Shown piece after piece: positions 1-8,396 of a stretch of 43,876 nucleotides of DNA. Every line of letters begins with the position of its first letter. Positions within the stretch are counted from its first letter, which is position 1. Location: NCBI GenBank assembly GCA_028695325.1, contig JAQVJE010000002.1, positions 11,859 through 55,734 of the forward strand, written 5' to 3'. Both the position numbers and the translations under genes were made by a program. The notes under the pieces are model-generated. The model searched no databases. It was not told where the DNA came from and saw only the letters and a program-made list of their open reading frames with translations. The DNA comes from Gallionellaceae bacterium (GTDB lineage Bacteria; Pseudomonadota; Gammaproteobacteria; Burkholderiales; Thiobacillaceae).

Positions 1-586
1 CGGCCTCGGGCACGTAGGGCGGATTGCTGACGATGAGGTCGAAGACGCGGCCGGCCAGCGCGTCGAACAGGTCGCTCGCCAGCCATTCGATCGCGGCGTC
101 CAGGCGTTCGGCGTTGCCGCGCGCCACCGCCAGGGCGGCGTCGCTGAGGTCGACCGCGCAGACCGACCAGTCCGGCCGTTCCAGCTTCAGGGTGATGGCG
201 ATGGAGCCGCTGCCGGTGCCGATGTCGAGCACCCGGGCCTGGGCCGGTCCGCGCGCCAGGGCGGCCTCGACCAGGTGCTCGGTCTCCGGGCGCGGGATCA
301 GGGTGGCCGGGCCGACCCGGAACGGCCGGCCGTAGAACTCGCGCTCGCCCACGATGTAGGCGACCGGCTCGCCGGCCAGGCGACGGTCGAACAGGGTATC
401 GAGGGCGGCCTGTCGGCCGGCATCGAGCCGGTCGGTGTCATGCGCGATCAGCCAGACCGGCTCGACGCCGAGAGCGGCGGCCGCCAGCACACGCGTCTCC
501 AGGCGGGCCGCGCGGGCATCCAGGTCCAGTGCCTTGGCCAGCCGGGCGGCCTGGTCGGCCAGGTAGTCGGCCAGGCGGACACTCAC
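1..586 (-). CDS. prmC: Release factor glutamine methyltransferase PrmC (5' part, cut by window edge)
   Basis: PrmC uses S-adenosylmethionine to N5-methylate the glutamine of the GGQ motif in release factors RF1 and RF2. The ORF track misses it because it starts with GTG and runs off the window. Reading the minus strand from 586 gives about 195 codons, with the SAM-binding stretch VLDIGTGSGSIAI and the hallmark NPPYV motif that positions the substrate glutamine, both near the window edge. About 80 C-terminal residues of a usual ~280 are missing. The GTG start overlaps the TGA of the upstream gene (GTGA, 583-586), so translation is probably coupled. PrmC normally follows prfA directly, but here a 5 kb block separates them. 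Confidence 0.93.
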   Translation of the reverse strand, partial: MSVRLADYLADQAARLAKALDLDARAARLETRVLAAAALGVEPVWLIAHDTDRLDAGRQAALDTLFDRRLAGEPVAYIVGEREFYGRPFRVGPATLIPRPETEHLVEAALARGPAQARVLDIGTGSGSIAITLKLERPDWSVCAVDLSDAALAVARGNAERLDAAIEWLASDLFDALAGRVFDLIVSNPPYVPEA

Positions 587-1101
587 GGCTGGACGTGCAG
601 CGCGGCGCGCTCCGATGGCAGGTTGTAGGGCACCGGCGGGGATGGCTGCGCCAGGCTCTCGCGCCAGCGCGCCAGGTCCTTCTCCATCTTCAGGGCCAGA
701 CCTTCAAGGTAGTAGCCGCCCTCCTTGACGATGCGCCGCTGCAATATGGCCAGCTTGAAGGCCAGCTCGGGCGGCAGTGTGATCTCCTCCGGGGTGCCCT
801 TGAGGGTGGCGATGGAGGAATCCCACAGGTAGTCATAGATCATCTGCACCTCATCCTCGGTGAGGAAGGCGCTCAATGCCTTGACCATGTCGACCAGGCT
901 GGCCTCGGGACCGGTCGCCGGCGTGGCGGGCGTGGCGGGCGTGGCGGGCGTGGCGGGCGTGGCGGGCGTGGCGGGCGTGGCGGACGTGGCGGACGTGGCG
1001 GACGTGGCGGGCAGCGGCATTGCCGCCTGGCCCTCCTGCGCCAGGGCGGGGCTGGCGGCGAGCGCCGTCAGCAGGAGCAGACGGGCGAGGGGTGCATTCA
1101 T
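583..1101 (-). CDS. Exported hypothetical protein with Ala-Thr-Pro/Ser tandem repeat
   Basis: I do not recognise a family. The 172-residue product starts at ATG 1101 with a clear signal peptide (hydrophobic core LLLLTALAASPALA, cleavage near AQEGQ). Next comes a low-complexity linker of ten ATP/ATS tripeptides encoded by a 9-bp tandem repeat, then a charged, mainly helical domain of about 110 residues (FLTEDEVQMIYDYLW, LAILQRRIVKEGGYYLEGLALKMEKDL). That layout suggests a periplasmic domain on an extended Pro-rich tether. The longer ORF to 1176 is not needed, because the signal peptide fixes the start. It overlaps prmC by 4 bp and is divergent from the MMPL gene. Function unknown. Confidence 0.72.
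   Translation of the reverse strand: MNAPLARLLLLTALAASPALAQEGQAAMPLPATSATSATSATPATPATPATPATPATPATPATGPEASLVDMVKALSAFLTEDEVQMIYDYLWDSSIATLKGTPEEITLPPELAFKLAILQRRIVKEGGYYLEGLALKMEKDLARWRESLAQPSPPVPYNLPSERAALHVQP
919..1008. repeat. 9-bp in-frame tandem repeat (10 units)
   Basis: On the + strand the units read GGGCGTGGC (seven, the first beginning CGG) followed by GGACGTGGC (three). On the coding minus strand they encode seven Ala-Thr-Pro and three Ala-Thr-Ser tripeptides. The unit is a multiple of three, so slippage would change linker length without a frameshift. The repeat also opens a long overlapping plus-strand frame, which explains the spurious 860-start ORF. Confidence 0.95.
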
Positions 1102-1196
1102 GTTCGATACCTTGCAATGGGGCGGCACAGGGCCGCGCAGGACGCCAGCATACCTCTCGCCGGGGGCCGCATGCACGCGATTTGGCGCCGGCTCGG

Positions 1197-1216
1197 AGTA
1201 TCATGGCGATGATACT
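1197..1216. promoter_or_regulatory. Perfect 20-bp inverted repeat just upstream of the MMPL gene
   Basis: AGTATCAT-GGCG-ATGATACT is a perfect palindrome with 8-bp arms and a 4-nt centre. It lies in the divergent gap between the exported-protein gene (start 1101) and the MMPL gene (start 1232), and ends directly before the AAGGA ribosome-binding site at 1217-1221. It may be an operator for a dimeric repressor, or an RNA hairpin next to the RBS. No regulator gene lies beside it, so the binding protein is unknown. Confidence 0.5.
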
Positions 1217-1231
1217 AAGGACAATGACTCC

Positions 1232-3484
1232 ATGTTTCTTGCCCTGGCCCGGTCGATCTGGCGCTTCCCCGCACTGTTCCTGACCGCTTCCCTCGCGGTC
1301 GCCGCTGTCGCGGCCTGGTACGGCAGCGACGTGATCGGCCGCCTGACCCTGGACCCCGGCTGGGACGTGCCGGACAGCGGCTCCGCCCTGGCCCGGCAGG
1401 AACTGCGCGATGGCCTGGGCAAGGACGAGACGGCGGTGATCCTGCTGTTCGGCCCCCGGCCGGGGGGGCCGGCGCGGGTCGACGACCCTGCCTTCCGGGA
1501 CGCCGCCGAGGCGGTGCTGGACGAGGTCGGGCGCAATCCTGACGTGCGCGGGGTGGAGAGCTATTTCGCCAGCGCCGACGCGCGCATGAAGTCGGCCGCC
1601 GGCGATCTCAGCTACGCCGTGGTCTGGCTGGCGCGCGGCGCGGACGAGGGCATCGGTGCCTACCAGCGCCTGCGCGCGCAACTCGACAACGCGGTGGTGC
1701 GGGTGGAGACCGGCGGTGAACTGGCGACCTATGTCGATGCCCGCGAATACCTGGCGCGCGACGTGCGCAAGGCGGAAAGGCTCAGCTTCCTGCTGCTCGC
1801 CATCCTGCTGGTCTGGGTGTTCGGCTCTTTCACCGCGGCCGCCCTGCCGCTCTTGATCGGCGGCATGAGCGTGGCGGTGAGCGCCGCCCTGCTCAAGCTG
1901 TTCGCCCACTTCACCGAGATCAGCGTCTACGCCGCCAACGTGGTGTCCATGCTGGGCCTGGGCCTGGCCATCGACTACGCACTGTTCATCGTCTCGCGCT
2001 ACCGCGAGGAACTGGCCCGCGGCGGCGAGCGTCGCCAGATACTGCTCACCACCCTGAGCACGGCCGGCCGCACGGTGGCCTTCAGCGGCCTCACCGTGGC
2101 AGCCAGCCTGTTCTGCCTGCTCATCTTGCCGCAGCGTTTCTTCCAGAACATGGGCCTGGCCGGCGGCATCTCGGTGGCCGCCGCCATGCTCGCCTCCATA
2201 CTGGTCCTGCCGGCCCTGCTGGCCCTGCTGGGACCGCGCATCGACCATCGCCGGCCCGGCCGCCTGCGCGAGCGCTGGCGCCTGCAGACCGACGGCGCCT
2301 GGCACCGCTTCGGCCATTTCGTCATGCACCGGCCGCGCCTGATCCTGGCCGGCACCCTGCTGGCGCTGGGTTTCATGGGCCAGCCCCTGCTGCACCTGGA
2401 GATTGGTCCGGCCGACAGCAAGTCGTTGCCGGCCGGCGCCGAGAGCCGGCGGGTGCAGGAGACCCTGGAACGCGAATTTCCCCAGGCCGGCCTGAGTCCC
2501 CTGGTGATCAGCCTGCAGACCCGCGGCCCGGCAGAGAGCGGGGCAGGGCTGGCGGCGCAGTACCAGCTGGCCCGCGCCATCGAGGCCCTGGACGGGGTCG
2601 ACCGGGTGACCGGCCTGGCCGGCCTGGACGGCGCCCTGACCCTGGACGACTACCGGCTCCTCTACGAGCATCCGGATGAGTTTCCCCTGGCGGCTGCCAG
2701 CCTGGTGCAATTCAGCCGCGGCGAGCGTGCCTACATGCTGGCCTACTACCGGGCCGACCCGGCCTCGGCCGAGGCACGCGACCTCGTGCGGCGCATCCGC
2801 GCCCTGGCCGTTCCGGACGGGGTGGAAAGCGTGCACGTGGGCGGCTTCCCGGCCGAGCACCTCGACTATGTCGACTCCCTGCGTGCCTGGACGCCCAAGG
2901 TGATCGCCGCCATCGTCGCGGTGATCACGGTGCTGCTGTTCCTGATGCTGGGCAGCGCGGTGCTGCCGGTCAAGGCGGTGCTGACCAACCTGATCTCGCT
3001 GTCGGCCACCTTCGGCGGCCTGGTGTGGATCTTCCAGGACGGCAACCTGGCCCAGTGGCTGGACTTCACCCCCCAGGGCAAGCTGGAGGGCACCGTCCTG
3101 GTGCTGATCTTCGCCAGCGCCTTCGGCCTGTCGATCGACTACGAGGTGTTCCTGCTCTCTCGGGTGCGCGAGATGCGCGGCCGTACCGGCGGCGATGCCC
3201 GCGCCATCGCCGCCGGCATCCGCCGCAGCGGGCCCATCATCACCCGCGCCGCCTTGCTGATCGGCATCGTCCTGGGCACCTTCGCCATGGGCGACCTGGT
3301 ATTCATGAAGGCCATGGGCATCGGCCTCCTGATCTCGGTGGTGGTCGACGCCACCCTGGTGCGCATGCTGCTGGTGCCGGCCTCGCTGCGCCTGCTCGGG
3401 CGCTGGATGTGGTGGGCGCCGCGGCCGCTCAGGCGGGTATATGATCGCTTCCACGCCCACTTCAAGCCGTCGCCCCGCCCATGA
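1232..3484 (+). CDS. MMPL/RND-family transporter
   Basis: A 750-residue inner-membrane permease with the duplicated RND layout. Each half has one N-terminal membrane segment (residues ~10-30), a periplasmic loop, and a cluster of membrane helices. Each half carries the MMPL Asp-Tyr signature: GLGLAIDYALFIVSRYRE in the first, FGLSIDYEVFLLSRVREM in the second. These aspartates are the usual proton-relay residues. Family substrates are lipids or hydrophobic compounds; the substrate here is unknown. ATG 1232 is chosen because it opens the first membrane helix and has AAGGA ten bases upstream. The track ORF from 860 reads through the antisense repeat. It overlaps the next gene by ATGA, suggesting co-translation. 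Confidence 0.9.
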   Translation: MFLALARSIWRFPALFLTASLAVAAVAAWYGSDVIGRLTLDPGWDVPDSGSALARQELRDGLGKDETAVILLFGPRPGGPARVDDPAFRDAAEAVLDEVGRNPDVRGVESYFASADARMKSAAGDLSYAVVWLARGADEGIGAYQRLRAQLDNAVVRVETGGELATYVDAREYLARDVRKAERLSFLLLAILLVWVFGSFTAAALPLLIGGMSVAVSAALLKLFAHFTEISVYAANVVSMLGLGLAIDYALFIVSRYREELARGGERRQILLTTLSTAGRTVAFSGLTVAASLFCLLILPQRFFQNMGLAGGISVAAAMLASILVLPALLALLGPRIDHRRPGRLRERWRLQTDGAWHRFGHFVMHRPRLILAGTLLALGFMGQPLLHLEIGPADSKSLPAGAESRRVQETLEREFPQAGLSPLVISLQTRGPAESGAGLAAQYQLARAIEALDGVDRVTGLAGLDGALTLDDYRLLYEHPDEFPLAAASLVQFSRGERAYMLAYYRADPASAEARDLVRRIRALAVPDGVESVHVGGFPAEHLDYVDSLRAWTPKVIAAIVAVITVLLFLMLGSAVLPVKAVLTNLISLSATFGGLVWIFQDGNLAQWLDFTPQGKLEGTVLVLIFASAFGLSIDYEVFLLSRVREMRGRTGGDARAIAAGIRRSGPIITRAALLIGIVLGTFAMGDLVFMKAMGIGLLISVVVDATLVRMLLVPASLRLLGRWMWWAPRPLRRVYDRFHAHFKPSPRP

Positions 3485-4233
3485 AGACCCGCCTGCTCCT
3501 CGTCGCCGGCCTCGCCCTAGCGCAAGCCGCCCAGGCCGATCTCACCCTGGTAGGCCGCAGCAGCCTGACCACGCTCAACCAGCCCAACCAGGGCCGCGAG
3601 GCGCTCTACGTCAAGAAGCACCTGATGCGTCGCGACCTCACCGACCGCGGCCGCTCGTACAGCTACCTGTACGACCTGAATGCCAGGGAGGTCGCCTTCG
3701 TCGACCACTTCCAGCGCCTGGTCGAGCGCCATGCCCTGGCTAGCGGCAAGCCCGCCCAGGCGGGCGCGCTACGCCTGGAGCTGGCGCCGACCGGCCGCCG
3801 GCACGACCTGGACGCCTGGAACTGCGAGGAGCACACCCTGGCCGCCAGCCTGCCGGCCGAGATGGGGCGGGAACGGGTGACCCTGATCCTGGACGGCCAG
3901 GTCTGGCTGGAACGCCAGGCCGGCGAACGCAGGGAGATCGCGCCCTTCGTCAAGGCAGTCGCCGCCGCCGACTTCTTCGTCGGCGCGGCATTGCCGGGCA
4001 AGCCGGCCAACGAGCAGGTGCAGGGCATCAACGAGACCCTGCGCCGGGTACTCGGCAAGGGCATGCTGTGCGCCGCCGACATCCGGCTCAAGTACGAGGG
4101 CAGCGGCCCCATGGCCGACCTCGGCCGCCGCATGGCCACCAAGGCCGGCATCGTCTACGAGTCGGTGTCGGATGCGCCGCTCCAGGATGCCCTGTTCGAG
4201 GTGCCGGCCGGCTACCGGGAGGTGCGCCGCTGA
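3481..4233 (+). CDS. Exported hypothetical protein coupled to the MMPL transporter
   Basis: A 250-residue protein with a signal peptide (MKTRLLLVAGLALAQAAQA, cleavage before DLT). I see no metal or catalytic motif. Two cysteines, in NCEEH and GMLCAAD, could form a periplasmic disulfide. The mature part alternates short beta-like stretches (LTLVGRSSLT, VTLILDGQVWLE) with a charged C-terminal region. It starts inside the last codons of the MMPL gene (ATGA overlap at 3481), so it is probably a periplasmic partner or is at least co-expressed. No family can be named. Confidence 0.75.
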   Translation: MKTRLLLVAGLALAQAAQADLTLVGRSSLTTLNQPNQGREALYVKKHLMRRDLTDRGRSYSYLYDLNAREVAFVDHFQRLVERHALASGKPAQAGALRLELAPTGRRHDLDAWNCEEHTLAASLPAEMGRERVTLILDGQVWLERQAGERREIAPFVKAVAAADFFVGAALPGKPANEQVQGINETLRRVLGKGMLCAADIRLKYEGSGPMADLGRRMATKAGIVYESVSDAPLQDALFEVPAGYREVRR

Positions 4234-4350
4234 GCCCCGGATGGGCGGCCTAGGGGGGCGCGCTGCGTTTCAGCATCGCCTCCGGTCGTGTGCGGCGCGA
4301 ATCCGCTCCACCGTGGCGTCGCTACCCGTGTTGTAGCCCCGGATGGGCGG
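4233..4350. repeat. Pair of 16-bp direct repeats in intergenic DNA
   Basis: AGCCCCGGATGGGCGG occurs at 4233-4248, touching the stop codon of the upstream gene, and again at 4335-4350. The two copies bracket about 86 bp of noncoding DNA. The core resembles GTAGCCCGGATG-type intergenic REP elements found in many proteobacteria, which is a recollection and not a database match. It may be the remains of two REP copies. Confidence 0.55.
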
Positions 4351-4381
4351 GGGGGGGGCGGCCGGCCTCTTCGGCTAGAAT
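4349..4381 (+). promoter_or_regulatory. Possible promoter with a G10 tract at the -35 position
   Basis: A run of ten G (4349-4358) lies 17 bp upstream of TAGAAT (4376-4381), a good -10 box, and 34 bp further on is the ATG of the Tim44-like gene. No TTGACA-like -35 exists at proper spacing; the G tract occupies that place. Promoter assignment is inference from the -10 box only. Confidence 0.35.
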
Positions 4382-4414
4382 GCAGCCTTTCCACAACGAA
4401 AGAAACGATCACCC

Positions 4415-5236
4415 ATGCAACGCATCCTACTGGCCCTGTTCGCCGCCTTCATCGCCTTTGCCCTGCCGCTCCAGGACGCCGAGGCCAAGCGTTTCGGCGG
4501 CGGCAGCTCGTCCGGCCTGCAGCGCAGCACGACGCCGCAGAAGCAGGCGGCGCCGACCAACACCACCGCGCCGACCGGCGCCAGCGCCCCGGCCGGCCAG
4601 CGCTCCTGGCTCGGCCCGGTGGCCGGCCTGGCCGCCGGCCTCGGCCTTGCCGCCCTGGCCTCCCACCTCGGCCTGGGCGAGGAATTCGCCAGCTTCATGT
4701 TGATCGCCCTGCTGGCCATGGCCGCCCTGTTCCTGTTCCGTCTGATGACCCGACGCAACGCACCCGGCCCGGCCATGCAGTACGCCGGTGCCAGCGCCGC
4801 CGGCAACGTGATGCCGTTCCAGGCCCAGGTCATGGGCACCGCCGCCGCCCCGGCCGCCAGCCTGCCGTCCGGCTTCGACGCCGTGGCCTTCACACGCCAG
4901 GCCAAGCTCAACTTCATCCGCATGCAGGCCGCCTACGACGCCGGCAACCTGGACGACATACACGAGTTCACCAGCCCGGAGATGTATGCCGAGATCCGCC
5001 TGCAACTGGCAGAGCGTGGCAGCACGGCGCAGCGCACCGAGGTAGAGCATCTGGAGGCCGAGGTGCTGGAATGCGTCGAGGAAGCAAGCCGCTACCTGGT
5101 CAGCGTGCGTTTCCATGGCCGCATCCGTGAAGAGGCAGACGCCCCGGCAGTCGACTTCGACGAAGTCTGGCACCTGACCAAGCCGGCCAGCGGCAAGGGC
5201 GGCTGGGTGGTGGCCGGCATCCAACAGATGCAGTAA
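4415..5236 (+). CDS. Tim44-like domain membrane protein
   Basis: A 273-residue protein with an N-terminal signal or anchor (MQRILLALFAAFIAFALPL), a Ser/Thr/Ala-rich linker beginning KRFGGGSSSG, a Gly/Ala-rich hydrophobic stretch (~68-86), and a membrane helix (FMLIALLAMAALFLF, ~92-108). A C-terminal Tim44/L45-like domain of about 120 residues follows (LDDIHEFTSPEMYAEI ... FDEVWHLTKP ... WVVAGIQQ). That pattern is typical of bacterial Tim44-domain proteins, whose role is largely unknown; mitochondrial Tim44 tethers Hsp70 to the import channel. The start is supported by the signal sequence. It is probably transcribed alone, with 181 bp upstream containing direct repeats and a G10 tract. Confidence 0.85.
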   Translation: MQRILLALFAAFIAFALPLQDAEAKRFGGGSSSGLQRSTTPQKQAAPTNTTAPTGASAPAGQRSWLGPVAGLAAGLGLAALASHLGLGEEFASFMLIALLAMAALFLFRLMTRRNAPGPAMQYAGASAAGNVMPFQAQVMGTAAAPAASLPSGFDAVAFTRQAKLNFIRMQAAYDAGNLDDIHEFTSPEMYAEIRLQLAERGSTAQRTEVEHLEAEVLECVEEASRYLVSVRFHGRIREEADAPAVDFDEVWHLTKPASGKGGWVVAGIQQMQ

Positions 5237-5325
5237 GAAGTGCGACCGCATTGAGCAGGTGCGAGCCGCCGATTGCTGGATGGCCATACTGGACTACCAT
5301 TCGGACACACCCTAGGAGAGCCGCC

Positions 5326-5910
5326 ATGACCATCCGATCCGCCACCCGACTCGCAGCCGCCCTGCTCGCCTTGCCGGCGGCGGCCCCCGCCGCCGAGGCG
5401 CCGGCCCTGCAGCGGGCGGTGAAGCCGCTGCAGGCCGAGCGCCTGGCGATCATGGCAAATGCGCCCGTCGTCATCGAGGCTGAAGCCCTGCTGCCGCACA
5501 TGGTGGTCAGCGCCGGCCCGGCCGCCCGCCAGGAAATGACCGCCTTCGGTGCCGGCTGGAGCGGCGACGCCCAGCTGTTCTGGCGGCCGCCGGCACCGGT
5601 CGACACGCCGATACGCAACTGGCCCCACCTGCGCCTCTATCCCCAGGTTGCCCAGGCGGGCCGCTACAAGGTCGCCCTACTGCACACCGTGGCGCCCGAC
5701 TACGGCCGCGTGCGGGTGTTCGTGAAGGGGCAGGCGGCCAAGGACTACGACGGCTACGCCACGGCAGTGGCGCCCAAGCGCCTGGAACTGGGCGAGTTCA
5801 ACCTCGCCGCCGGGACCTTCGAGCTGGTGTTCACGGTGTTCGCCCGGAATGCCGCCGCAAGCAACTACTACGTTGGCCTCGACCGTATCGAGTTGAGCGC
5901 GGTCGAGTAG
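5326..5910 (+). CDS. Exported carbohydrate-binding-module-like protein
   Basis: A 194-residue secreted protein. ATG 5326 is preferred over the upstream in-frame start at 5251 because AGGAGAG lies just before it and a signal peptide follows (LAAALLALPAAAPAAEA). After a short helical segment the chain reads VVIEAEAL, like the opening strand of CBM6/CBM35 jelly-roll modules. It continues with beta-rich segments (WPHLRLYPQVAQAGRYKVALL, GTFELVFTVFAR) and ends NYYVGLDRIEL, also typical of such folds. No catalytic domain is present, so it may bind a glycan or simply share the fold. It converges on prfA with no gap. Confidence 0.62.
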   Translation: MTIRSATRLAAALLALPAAAPAAEAPALQRAVKPLQAERLAIMANAPVVIEAEALLPHMVVSAGPAARQEMTAFGAGWSGDAQLFWRPPAPVDTPIRNWPHLRLYPQVAQAGRYKVALLHTVAPDYGRVRVFVKGQAAKDYDGYATAVAPKRLELGEFNLAAGTFELVFTVFARNAAASNYYVGLDRIELSAVE

Positions 5911-6990
5911 TCAGTCGCCCGCCAGGGCGGCCAGTTGCTCGGCCTGCTGCTCGGCGGTCAGCGCCGCGACGATGTCATCGAGGTCGCCGTCCATGATGGC
6001 GTCGATCTTGTACAGGGTGAGGTTGATGCGGTGGTCGGTGACCCGGCCCTGGGGGAAGTTGTAGGTGCGGATGCGGTCGGAGCGGTCGCCGCTGCCGATC
6101 AGCGACTTGCGCTGGCTCGCCTCCTTGGCGTGGGCCTCGCGCTCCTGCCGGTCCTTCAGGCGGGCGGCCAGGACCTGCATGGCCTGGGCCTTGTTCTGGT
6201 GCTGCGAGCGGCCGTCCTGGCACTCCACCACCAGGCCCGAGGGCAGGTGGGTGATGCGCACCGCCGAGTCGGTCTTGTTGATGTGCTGGCCGCCGGCGCC
6301 GGAGGCCCGGAAGGTGTCGATCCTGAGGTCGGCCGGGTTGAGGGCGATCTCCTCCAGCTCGTCCGCCTCCGGCATCACCGCCACGGTGCAGGCGGAGGTG
6401 TGGATGCGACCCTGGGACTCGGTCTCCGGCACGCGCTGGACCCGGTGGCCGCCGGACTCGAACTTGAGCCTGGAATAGGCGCCCTGGCCGACGATGCGGC
6501 AGATCACCTCCTTGTAACCGCCCACCTCGCCCTCGCTGGCCGACATCACCTCCAGCCGCCAGCGCCGGCGCTCGGCGTAGCGGGCGTACATGCGGAACAG
6601 GTCGCCGGCGAACAGGGCCGACTCGTTGCCGCCGGTGCCGGCGCGGATCTCCAGGAAGATGTTGCGCTCGTCGTTGGGGTCACGAGGCAGCAGAAGGATC
6701 TGCAGCTCGTCCGCCAGGCCGGCCAGGCGCGCCCTGGCGTCCTCGATCTCCTGCTCGGCCAGTTCCTTCATCTCCGGGTCGGCCAGCATCTCGCGCGCCC
6801 CGGCCAGGTCGGCCTCGGTACGGCGGTAGTCGCGGTAGCGCGTCACCACCGGCTCGATCTCGGCATGCTCCTTGTTGAGCTTGCGGTACTGGTCCATGTC
6901 CGCGGTGGCCTCGGGGCTGGCAAGCAGGCGGCCGATCTCCTCCAGGCGCTGGTCAAGCTGGTCGAGTTTGGCGAGCAGGGAGGGTTTCAT
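5911..6990 (-). CDS. prfA: Peptide chain release factor 1
   Basis: RF1 recognises UAA and UAG stop codons and triggers peptide release in the ribosomal peptidyl-transferase centre. The 359-residue length is normal. The catalytic [15 protein letters not shown] segment with its GGQ motif lies at about residue 233. The stop-codon-reading PxT motif appears as PET in [24 protein letters not shown]. The acidic motif [16 protein letters not shown] is also intact. PrmC methylates the GGQ glutamine. It lies 85 bp downstream of hemA in the common hemA-prfA order, but prmC does not follow directly. Confidence 0.98.
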   Translation of the reverse strand: MKPSLLAKLDQLDQRLEEIGRLLASPEATADMDQYRKLNKEHAEIEPVVTRYRDYRRTEADLAGAREMLADPEMKELAEQEIEDARARLAGLADELQILLLPRDPNDERNIFLEIRAGTGGNESALFAGDLFRMYARYAERRRWRLEVMSASEGEVGGYKEVICRIVGQGAYSRLKFESGGHRVQRVPETESQGRIHTSACTVAVMPEADELEEIALNPADLRIDTFRASGAGGQHINKTDSAVRITHLPSGLVVECQDGRSQHQNKAQAMQVLAARLKDRQEREAHAKEASQRKSLIGSGDRSDRIRTYNFPQGRVTDHRINLTLYKIDAIMDGDLDDIVAALTAEQQAEQLAALAGD

Positions 6991-7075
6991 GGTTCAGTTT
7001 CGGCCTCGTCATGCCCACCGGGGCAGGCATCCAGTTATATGGGCCGGGCTCCCGCCGGCACGGGAGCGACGGCCG

Positions 7076-8326
7076 CTAATCGTTGTGCAGGTTGTAGAGC
7101 CGCGCGACCATCTGCTGCAGCGCGTCGCGCTCGCTGCCCACCGCCTGGTGGAGGGCGTGGCTGGGGTCGTGCAGCAGCTTGTTCATGAGGCCGTGGCTCA
7201 GGGCCTCCAGGACCGCCTGCGGGTCGTCGCCCTTGGCCAGGCGCCTGGCCGCCTTCTCCAGCTCGTGCCGGCGCAGACGCTCGGCGTGGTCGCGCAGGGC
7301 GCGCACGGTGGGCACGGTCTTGCGGCTGTCCAGCCAGTGCATGAACTCGTTGACCCCGGCGGCGACAATGGCCTCGGCCTGATCGACCTTGGCGTGGCGA
7401 GCGTCGTGGCCGGCCCGCACCACCTCGCCGAGGTCGTCGACGGTGTACAGGAAGACGTCGTCGAGCTCCTTCACCTCGGCCTCGATGTCGCGCGGCACCG
7501 CCAGGTCGACCATGAACATGGGGCTGTGCTTGCGCGCCTTCAGCGCCCGCTCGACCATGCCCAGGCCGACGATGGGCAAGGGGCTCGCCGTCGAGGTGAC
7601 GACGATGTCGAACTCGTGCAGGAGCTCGGGCAGGCTGGTGAGCGCCGCCGCCTCGCCGCCGAACTTGCCGGCCAGTTCGCGGGCGCGGTCGACGGTGCGG
7701 TTGACCACCATGAGCCGGCGTGGACCCTTGGCGGCGAAGTGGGTGGCAACCAGGTCGATCATCTCGCCGGCGCCGATGAACAGCACCGCCTGCCCGGCGA
7801 TGGACGGGAAGATGCGCTCCGCCAGGGTGACGGCGGCGGCCGACATGGACACCGTGCTGGCGCCGATCTCGGTCGCCGTGCGCACCTCCTTGGCGACCGA
7901 GAAGGTGCGCTGGAACAGCTTGTTCAGCAACAGGCCCAGGGTGCCAGCCTCGCGGGCCTTTTCGGCGGCCTGCTTCATCTGGCCGAGTATTTGGGTCTCC
8001 CCGAGGACCATGGAATCGAGGCCGGAGGCGACCCGGAAGGCGTGCTTGACCGCCTGATCACCGGGCAGCTGGTAGAGATAGGGCCGCACCTCCTGGGCCT
8101 TGAGGCCGTGGTAGGCGGCCATCCATTCAGCCACCGCGTCTGGCTCCGGGGTGTTGCAGTAGACCTCGGTGCGGTTGCAGGTGGACAGGATGGCAACCTC
8201 GCGGGCGACGCCGTGACCGGTCACGTCCGCCAGCGCCCGCATCAGTATGTCGGCGGGGAAGGCGACCCGCTCGCGGATCGAGACCGGGGCGGTGTGGTGG
8301 TTTACGCCGCAGGCGAAAAGCTGCAT
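7076..8326 (-). CDS. hemA: Glutamyl-tRNA reductase
   Basis: HemA uses NADPH to reduce glutamyl-tRNA(Glu) to glutamate-1-semialdehyde, the first committed step of C5-pathway tetrapyrrole synthesis. The 416-residue protein has the N-terminal catalytic domain ([17 protein letters not shown]) with the nucleophilic Cys50 in [10 protein letters not shown]. Next comes the NADPH-binding region ([17 protein letters not shown]) and a C-terminal helical dimerisation domain. Gene order on this strand is hemF, penicillin-binding protein, hemA, prfA, with a 70-bp gap upstream of hemA. Control by heme-dependent proteolysis is known in enterobacteria, but nothing in the sequence shows it here. Confidence 0.98.
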   Translation of the reverse strand: MQLFACGVNHHTAPVSIRERVAFPADILMRALADVTGHGVAREVAILSTCNRTEVYCNTPEPDAVAEWMAAYHGLKAQEVRPYLYQLPGDQAVKHAFRVASGLDSMVLGETQILGQMKQAAEKAREAGTLGLLLNKLFQRTFSVAKEVRTATEIGASTVSMSAAAVTLAERIFPSIAGQAVLFIGAGEMIDLVATHFAAKGPRRLMVVNRTVDRARELAGKFGGEAAALTSLPELLHEFDIVVTSTASPLPIVGLGMVERALKARKHSPMFMVDLAVPRDIEAEVKELDDVFLYTVDDLGEVVRAGHDARHAKVDQAEAIVAAGVNEFMHWLDSRKTVPTVRALRDHAERLRRHELEKAARRLAKGDDPQAVLEALSHGLMNKLLHDPSHALHQAVGSERDALQQMVARLYNLHND

Positions 8327-8396
8327 CTATCTGAAATCACGGGGCGAACGGGCAGGCATTGTACCGCGAAGCCGGGCCGGGACGCAGTCGCGGCGG

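Noticed and set aside
851-3460. 869-residue minus-strand ORF opposite the MMPL gene
   Set aside because: It is a shadow of the real plus-strand gene: rich in His, Gln and Arg, no domain, no membrane segments, and it includes the antisense tandem repeat.
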